Positions 29,628 to 34,584 of a stretch of DNA of 34,584 bases are shown here, piece after piece. The stretch covers positions 1-34,584 of the forward strand of contig JAURPF010000093.1 in the NCBI GenBank assembly GCA_030835325.1. Direction: 5' to 3'. Numbering within the stretch: position 1 is the stretch's first letter; the number at the start of each line of letters is the position of its first letter. The notes under the pieces were generated by a model, which ran no database searches, was not told the DNA's origin, and was given only the letters and a program-made list of their open reading frames with translations. This stretch comes from Flavobacteriaceae bacterium. Its GTDB lineage: Bacteria; Bacteroidota; Bacteroidia; Flavobacteriales; Flavobacteriaceae. The translations under genes and the position numbers were made by a program.

Positions 29628-30632
29628 ATGAGCAGCGAAAAAGATGCAAAATTAAAAGCCCTCAAGCTAACCCTAGACAAGCTTGATAAAGCATACGGAA
29701 AAGGCACCGTAATGAGAATGAGTGACGCCCCTGTGGTAGATGTAGAAGTTACCTCTTCAGGATCCTTAGGGTTGGATATTGCCCTAGGAGTTGGGGGCTA
29801 CCCTAGAGGTCGTGTGATTGAAATATATGGCCCTGAATCTTCAGGAAAAACAACCCTAACATTACATGCTATTGCAGAAACCCAAAAAGCAGGTGGTATT
29901 GCAGCTTTTATCGATGCAGAACATGCCTTTGATCGTTTTTATGCTAGAGACTTAGGGGTTGACATTGACAGCCTTATTATTTCTCAGCCAGATAATGGAG
30001 AGCAAGCACTTGAAATCGCCGATAATTTGGTGCGTTCTGGAGCCATTGATATGGTAGTGATTGATTCTGTGGCGGCACTGACACCAAAAAGTGAAATTGA
30101 AGGTGAAATGGGCGATTCTAAAATGGGACTACATGCCCGTTTAATGTCGCAAGCTCTAAGAAAATTAACAGGATCGATTAGCAAAACAAATTGTACCATG
30201 ATTTTCATTAACCAATTGCGTGAAAAAATTGGTGTGATGTTCGGAAATCCTGAAACAACTACAGGAGGTAATGCCTTAAAATTTTATGCTTCTGTCCGTT
30301 TGGACATTCGTCGTTCGACACAAATAAAAGATAGTGATGGAAATGTTTTAGGAAATAAAACTCGTGTAAAGGTTGTGAAAAACAAAGTTGCACCACCATT
30401 CCGTATGGCAGAATTTGACATTATGTATGGTCAAGGCGTTTCTAAAGTTGGTGAAATTTTGGACGTGGCTGTAGAACATGAGATTATTAAGAAAAGCGGT
30501 TCGTGGTTTAGCTATGAAGACACAAAACTCGGTCAAGGTCGAGACGCTGTTAAGCAAATGATTAAAGACAATCCAGAATTGATGGATGAATTAGAAGAAA
30601 AAATAAAAGCAATTTTGAAAGTAGAGGCTTAA
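29628..30632 (+). CDS. recA: Recombinase RecA
   Basis: 334 aa; Walker [49 protein letters not shown]. Confidence 0.99.
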   Translation: MSSEKDAKLKALKLTLDKLDKAYGKGTVMRMSDAPVVDVEVTSSGSLGLDIALGVGGYPRGRVIEIYGPESSGKTTLTLHAIAETQKAGGIAAFIDAEHAFDRFYARDLGVDIDSLIISQPDNGEQALEIADNLVRSGAIDMVVIDSVAALTPKSEIEGEMGDSKMGLHARLMSQALRKLTGSISKTNCTMIFINQLREKIGVMFGNPETTTGGNALKFYASVRLDIRRSTQIKDSDGNVLGNKTRVKVVKNKVAPPFRMAEFDIMYGQGVSKVGEILDVAVEHEIIKKSGSWFSYEDTKLGQGRDAVKQMIKDNPELMDELEEKIKAILKVEA

Positions 30633-30650
30633 AAAATCATAACTTCATTA

Positions 30651-30674
30651 AAAATCCCGATGCATCGGGATTTT
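30651..30674. terminator. Bidirectional intrinsic terminator between recA and the convergent acyltransferase gene
   Basis: Perfect palindrome AAAATCCCGA-TGCA-TCGGGATTTT with A/T tracts on both sides. Confidence 0.85.
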
Positions 30675-31428
30675 ATTTTGCTTTCAAGTCTGCTTCCAAA
30701 GAATTTAAAATAAGGCTGAAAACTTGATTGCTTAATTCCGTAGTGTCCTCAATTGATAAATGTGCTGTAGGCAGGGTTGGATGAACTTGTACACGCATTT
30801 TGCCAGGACTTCCACTAAAAAAGGTATAGGATAATCGTTTTTTATTGTCAAAAAATGTCATGGGTACTAAAGGCACTTTATGATTAATTGCGAGTCGGAA
30901 GGCACCAGCTTTAAAACGATCTAAAACAACCGATTCTTTTGGCACACCTCCTTCAGGAAAAATACAAATACTAGACCCTTGTTTGATGCGATTTTGAGCT
31001 CTGATAAAAACCGCTTTTCTACTATCTGAACTGCTGCGATCGACTAATATGCAAGTACGTTTGTAAAAGAATCCGAAGATTGGAATTTTAACCAATTCTT
31101 TTTTGCCTATAAATACAAACGGATGGTTTTTAAATGTTACCAACATAAGCATGATGTCGGTCATAGACGTGTGGTTGGCAACAAACACATAGCTTTGCCC
31201 TTTTACAAGGGAATCTGAACGCTTCACGGTCCAATAATATCCCATTCCAATTAGGATACACTTGGCCCAAATGCGTGCTAGTTTGAAAAAATAGGGGTAC
31301 CATTTTTGTTTTAATACAGACAAAAACAATAATGGAAACATTAGGATAATAGGGAGAGCGACGAGTACATAAAACCAAATTCTGTACAAAAGCCACAATG
31401 GATATTTTATAATTTTAAACACAGTCAA
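30673..31428 (-). CDS. Lysophospholipid / 1-acyl-sn-glycerol-3-phosphate acyltransferase (PlsC family)
   Basis: 251 aa; VANHTSMTDIML (HxxxxD) and CIFPEGGVPKES. Confidence 0.92.
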   Translation of the reverse strand: MTVFKIIKYPLWLLYRIWFYVLVALPIILMFPLLFLSVLKQKWYPYFFKLARIWAKCILIGMGYYWTVKRSDSLVKGQSYVFVANHTSMTDIMLMLVTFKNHPFVFIGKKELVKIPIFGFFYKRTCILVDRSSSDSRKAVFIRAQNRIKQGSSICIFPEGGVPKESVVLDRFKAGAFRLAINHKVPLVPMTFFDNKKRLSYTFFSGSPGKMRVQVHPTLPTAHLSIEDTTELSNQVFSLILNSLEADLKAK

Positions 31429-31441
31429 AACTACTAAAAAT

Positions 31442-31473
31442 ATTGAGTGATTGCGTCAAAAAAAGTACCTTTG
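31442..31473 (+). promoter_or_regulatory. Candidate Bacteroidota-type promoter for trpS (ATTG-N20-TACCTTTG)
   Basis: ATTG 31442-31445 and exact TAnnTTTG at 31466-31473, 28 nt before the trpS ATG. Confidence 0.5.
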
Positions 31474-31501
31474 CTTATAAATCGAACAAATAAAACTTTA
31501 A

Positions 31502-32470
31502 ATGGCAAGAATTTTAACAGGCGTACAGAGTACTGGCACTCCGCACCTCGGAAATATTTTAGGTGCGATTATCCCTGCAATTGAAATGAGTAACGACCCA
31601 AAAAACGATTCTTACCTTTTTATTGCCGATATGCATTCGCTTACTCAAATTAAAGATGCAAAAACACTGCGTCAAAACACCTATGCTACTGCAGCGACTT
31701 GGTTGGCCTTTGGCTTGGACATCCAAAAAACAGTATTTTACAGACAAAGCGATGTGCCGCAAGTCACAGAATTATCTTGGTATTTAAGTTGCTTTTTTCC
31801 GTTTACTCGATTGGAATTAGCGCATAGCTTCAAAGATAAAGCCGATCGCTTGGATGATGTCAATGGAGGGTTGTTTACCTATCCAATGCTAATGGCGGCA
31901 GACATCTTACTGTACGATGCAACTATTATTCCTGTCGGAAAAGACCAACTCCAACACATTGAAATGACCCGAGATGTGGCCTCAAGAGTACACGCTAAAA
32001 TCGGTGAGGTTTTTGTAATTCCTAAAGCGAAAATCCAAGAAGAAAACATGCTCATTCCTGGAACCGATGGTCAAAAAATGAGCAAAAGCAAAGGCAATGT
32101 GATTGATATTTTTCAAACGGACAAAGCTTTAAGAAAGCAAATCATGTCCATTCAAACCGATAGCACTGCTTTAGAAGACCCTAAAGATTGGGCGAGTTGT
32201 AACTGTTTTGCCATTTACAAACTCCTGGCTTCAGAGACTCAAATAACAGAGATGAAACGAAACTACGAAGCGGGAGGTTATGGCTATGGACATGCCAAAC
32301 AAGCGTTGTTTGAACTGATTTGTGAACGTTTCTCCGAACAAAGAGCACGTTACACGTATTATATGTCTAACTTAGAAGAAGTGGATCAAGCACTGGCAGT
32401 TGGCGCCAAAAAAGCTGCTGCTGTTGCAGATGCTGTCTTAGCACGTGTTCGAGAAAAAATAGGCTACTAA
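31502..32470 (+). CDS. trpS: Tryptophanyl-tRNA synthetase
   Basis: 322 aa; GVQSTGTPHLGNILGAI (HxGH-like) and KMSKSKGN (KMSKS). Confidence 0.98.
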   Translation: MARILTGVQSTGTPHLGNILGAIIPAIEMSNDPKNDSYLFIADMHSLTQIKDAKTLRQNTYATAATWLAFGLDIQKTVFYRQSDVPQVTELSWYLSCFFPFTRLELAHSFKDKADRLDDVNGGLFTYPMLMAADILLYDATIIPVGKDQLQHIEMTRDVASRVHAKIGEVFVIPKAKIQEENMLIPGTDGQKMSKSKGNVIDIFQTDKALRKQIMSIQTDSTALEDPKDWASCNCFAIYKLLASETQITEMKRNYEAGGYGYGHAKQALFELICERFSEQRARYTYYMSNLEEVDQALAVGAKKAAAVADAVLARVREKIGY

Positions 32471-33576
32471 ACCAATTCAAATTCTTTTTCGGGCAGAGGA
32501 CGACAAACGCCTTTTAATTCCAAATTTAATAATAAGTAGGCCACTTTAGAGGTTGGCATTTCACAGGCAATGGCAATAACGTCTAAAGCTGATTTATTTT
32601 CTTTTTTTAAATACTTATAAATGATTTTCTCGTCTGAATCGAGTTCTACAAACAACTTTTTTTGGACGACTTTTTTTTGGGTTTCGAGCGACCAGTTTAA
32701 AATATAAGGAATGTCAGCTGGATTAGAAACCAGATGTGCATTTTTGGTTTTAATCAAATTAAGACAGCCCTGACTTTGACTGTCCGTAATGCGACCCGGC
32801 AGTGCAAACACTTCTCTATTGTAGCCAAAAGCCATGGAAGCCGTTGCCAAACTCCCGCCTTTTTCTGCCGATTCAATAACAATGGTTGCTTCACTAAGCC
32901 CTGCAATAAGACGGTTTCGTCTTAAAAAATTAGAAGGATCCATTACCGCCGTACTCCAAAAATCGGTGACAAACCCGCCTTGGCTCTCTATTGGTTTTCG
33001 ATATTTAAGGTGTGATTTAGGATAGGTGTGTTGAAGTCCTTGAGCCATGCAACTCACGGTTTGCAGTTGATATTTAAGAGCGGCTTTGTGCGCGGCAATG
33101 TCTGTTCCATAAGCAAATCCTGATACTATAATGGGATTGAAAACCGCCAGGGTTTCTATTATTTTTTTACACTGTGCAAGTCCGTAGGTGGTTAGTTTTC
33201 GGGTGCCTACCACGCTAATTATCGGCTGCGTATCCCAGTTTATGTTCCCTTTTTGAAACAATACAATGGGGCCATCAATACAATGTTTGAGCTTAAAGGG
33301 GTCGTTAGAATCTTCAAAATATAAGGGTTCAATAGCGTTTTGTTCTACAAAACTGAGCTCGTCTTCAGCTGCTTTTAGATACTTTGATTCATGGATATGC
33401 TTGATGGTATGAGTGCCAATTCCTTCAATTTTTGAAAGGGCTGATTTGGATTCTTTAAAAATGGCTTCAGGGCTTCCACAGTGTTGAATTAGTTTTTTGG
33501 CTGTAATGTCGCCTATATGGGGTACAGCCTGCAATGCAAGTGCATAGAGCAATTGAGGTGGGTTCATAGGGGGCAA
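32467..33576 (-). CDS. dprA: DNA-processing protein DprA
   Basis: 369 aa; VVGTRKLTTYG, IVSGFAYGTDIAAHKAAL, FLRRNRLIAGLSEATIVIESAEKGGSLATASMA. Confidence 0.97.
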   Translation of the reverse strand: MPPMNPPQLLYALALQAVPHIGDITAKKLIQHCGSPEAIFKESKSALSKIEGIGTHTIKHIHESKYLKAAEDELSFVEQNAIEPLYFEDSNDPFKLKHCIDGPIVLFQKGNINWDTQPIISVVGTRKLTTYGLAQCKKIIETLAVFNPIIVSGFAYGTDIAAHKAALKYQLQTVSCMAQGLQHTYPKSHLKYRKPIESQGGFVTDFWSTAVMDPSNFLRRNRLIAGLSEATIVIESAEKGGSLATASMAFGYNREVFALPGRITDSQSQGCLNLIKTKNAHLVSNPADIPYILNWSLETQKKVVQKKLFVELDSDEKIIYKYLKKENKSALDVIAIACEMPTSKVAYLLLNLELKGVCRPLPEKEFELV

Positions 33577-33619
33577 TATTTGTTGTAAATATAAGAATAT
33601 CTAGCTTATATCCATGCCT

Positions 33620-34584
33620 TTATGGTGTTGTAGTAAACGAAATTTCGTTCCCGTAATACACGCCATTACAATCTTGCATATACGCCCGAACATAATAGGT
33701 GGTGTTTGGCGTTAGGTTATAAATATAAGAGTCATAATCATCATTCCAATTGCCGTTTTCTGAAAAGGTATCTGCAATGGTCGGGGTTGGAGAAGTGCTC
33801 CAACACACTCCTTTGGCTTGAGCTTTAACAAACGAATTGCTGGTAATGATACCGCCGCTTTCCGCAGAAATCGATGTAATCGCTGTAATGGGTGTTGTTG
33901 TCAGGTCGGGATCTTGTCTTAAAGAAAGGTCCTGAAAACAATAGTTGTTGTCTAAATTACCCACAACATTAACTTCTCCTGGGCTACAGTCGAAACCGTC
34001 ATTGTAAAACACATACATCTCGCAGGGAAATGCCGTTGAAGTGTCTAAGGAGTTGTTATAATTTACATTCAATCTAGAGTAGATTTTCATTAAGGATGAA
34101 AAATCAACAGATGAAAGTTGGTCGTTATCCCAAATATGTAATGTTTCTCCTTGAAAAAGATAATCCCCTACAGAAAATAGTTGTGGTGCAGTAATGGATA
34201 ATAAGTTGTCGTTATTTTCAACATAAAATTGGCGATGGGCATCAACTAAAGCATTTACTTCTATACGTTCTAAGTTATCGTTATTGTAAATTCGAAAGCT
34301 GGCATCTGTCGATGTCAAGCTGTTAAATCTAACTTCCTCTAAATTATTATTTTCCCAAATACTTAATGTTCTACTACTAGTGCCATTATAGACAATGGTT
34401 TGTAATGCGCCCCATTCAATAACGGATATGGAATTATTGTTTACAATTTCAAGGTCACCATTCATATTGATTGTTTGCAGTTGAGGGAAATCAAGATTTA
34501 AAAGGTCTGCGTTATTCTGGATTTGGCCATTAGTATTAAATGTAGTTAGCCCAGAAAATATAACCTCAATTGTTGAGGTGTTAA
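33620..34584 (-). CDS. Predicted cell-surface protein with receptor-L-domain-like repeats and C-terminal Fn3-like domain, truncated by window edge
   Basis: ORF-track start (34465) is internal. The frame stays open to 34584 (...NTSTIEVIFSGLTTFNTNGQIQNNADLLNLDFPQLQTINMNGDLEIVNN). Repeated NN(D/N)xL blocks; C-terminal SYIYNLTPNTTYYVRAYMQDCNGVYYGNEISFTT is Fn3-like. Confidence 0.75.
   Translation of the reverse strand, partial: NTSTIEVIFSGLTTFNTNGQIQNNADLLNLDFPQLQTINMNGDLEIVNNNSISVIEWGALQTIVYNGTSSRTLSIWENNNLEEVRFNSLTSTDASFRIYNNDNLERIEVNALVDAHRQFYVENNDNLLSITAPQLFSVGDYLFQGETLHIWDNDQLSSVDFSSLMKIYSRLNVNYNNSLDTSTAFPCEMYVFYNDGFDCSPGEVNVVGNLDNNYCFQDLSLRQDPDLTTTPITAITSISAESGGIITSNSFVKAQAKGVCWSTSPTPTIADTFSENGNWNDDYDSYIYNLTPNTTYYVRAYMQDCNGVYYGNEISFTTTP

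Overview
The window is chromosomal DNA from a Bacteroidota organism, most likely Flavobacteriaceae. This is judged from gene content (gldH, ricT, a hemC-hemD fusion), AT-rich codon usage and TAnnTTTG promoter-like boxes. It is densely packed with mostly housekeeping genes. Features include a YpdA-like reductase (truncated at the left edge), atpD-atpC, an enoyl-CoA hydratase, an orphan histidine kinase, and a nearly complete heme-biosynthesis neighbourhood: hemJ, MATE, hemH and an AraC regulator, divergent from hemA, hemCD, hemE, hemF, a four-helix-bundle gene and hemB. Next comes a small accessory-looking segment (TauE/SafE permease, Ig-like/DM13 lipoprotein, predicted outer-membrane protein, serine hydrolase). 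It is followed by an exonuclease, a fused DppDF-type ATPase, scoAB, PBP1A, gldH, ricT, trhO, recA, an acyltransferase, trpS, dprA and a truncated repeat-containing surface protein. I saw no CRISPR array, rRNA, tRNA, phage or complete IS element. The most unusual item is an S23/IVP-type four-helix-bundle gene between hemF and hemB. It is bracketed by imperfect AAGCTT-centred inverted repeats, suggesting a small inserted element. I do not see strong evidence for a wholly new multi-gene system. The other candidates are a DM13 lipoprotein plus outer-membrane protein pair and a ferrochelatase with an internal cysteine cluster.
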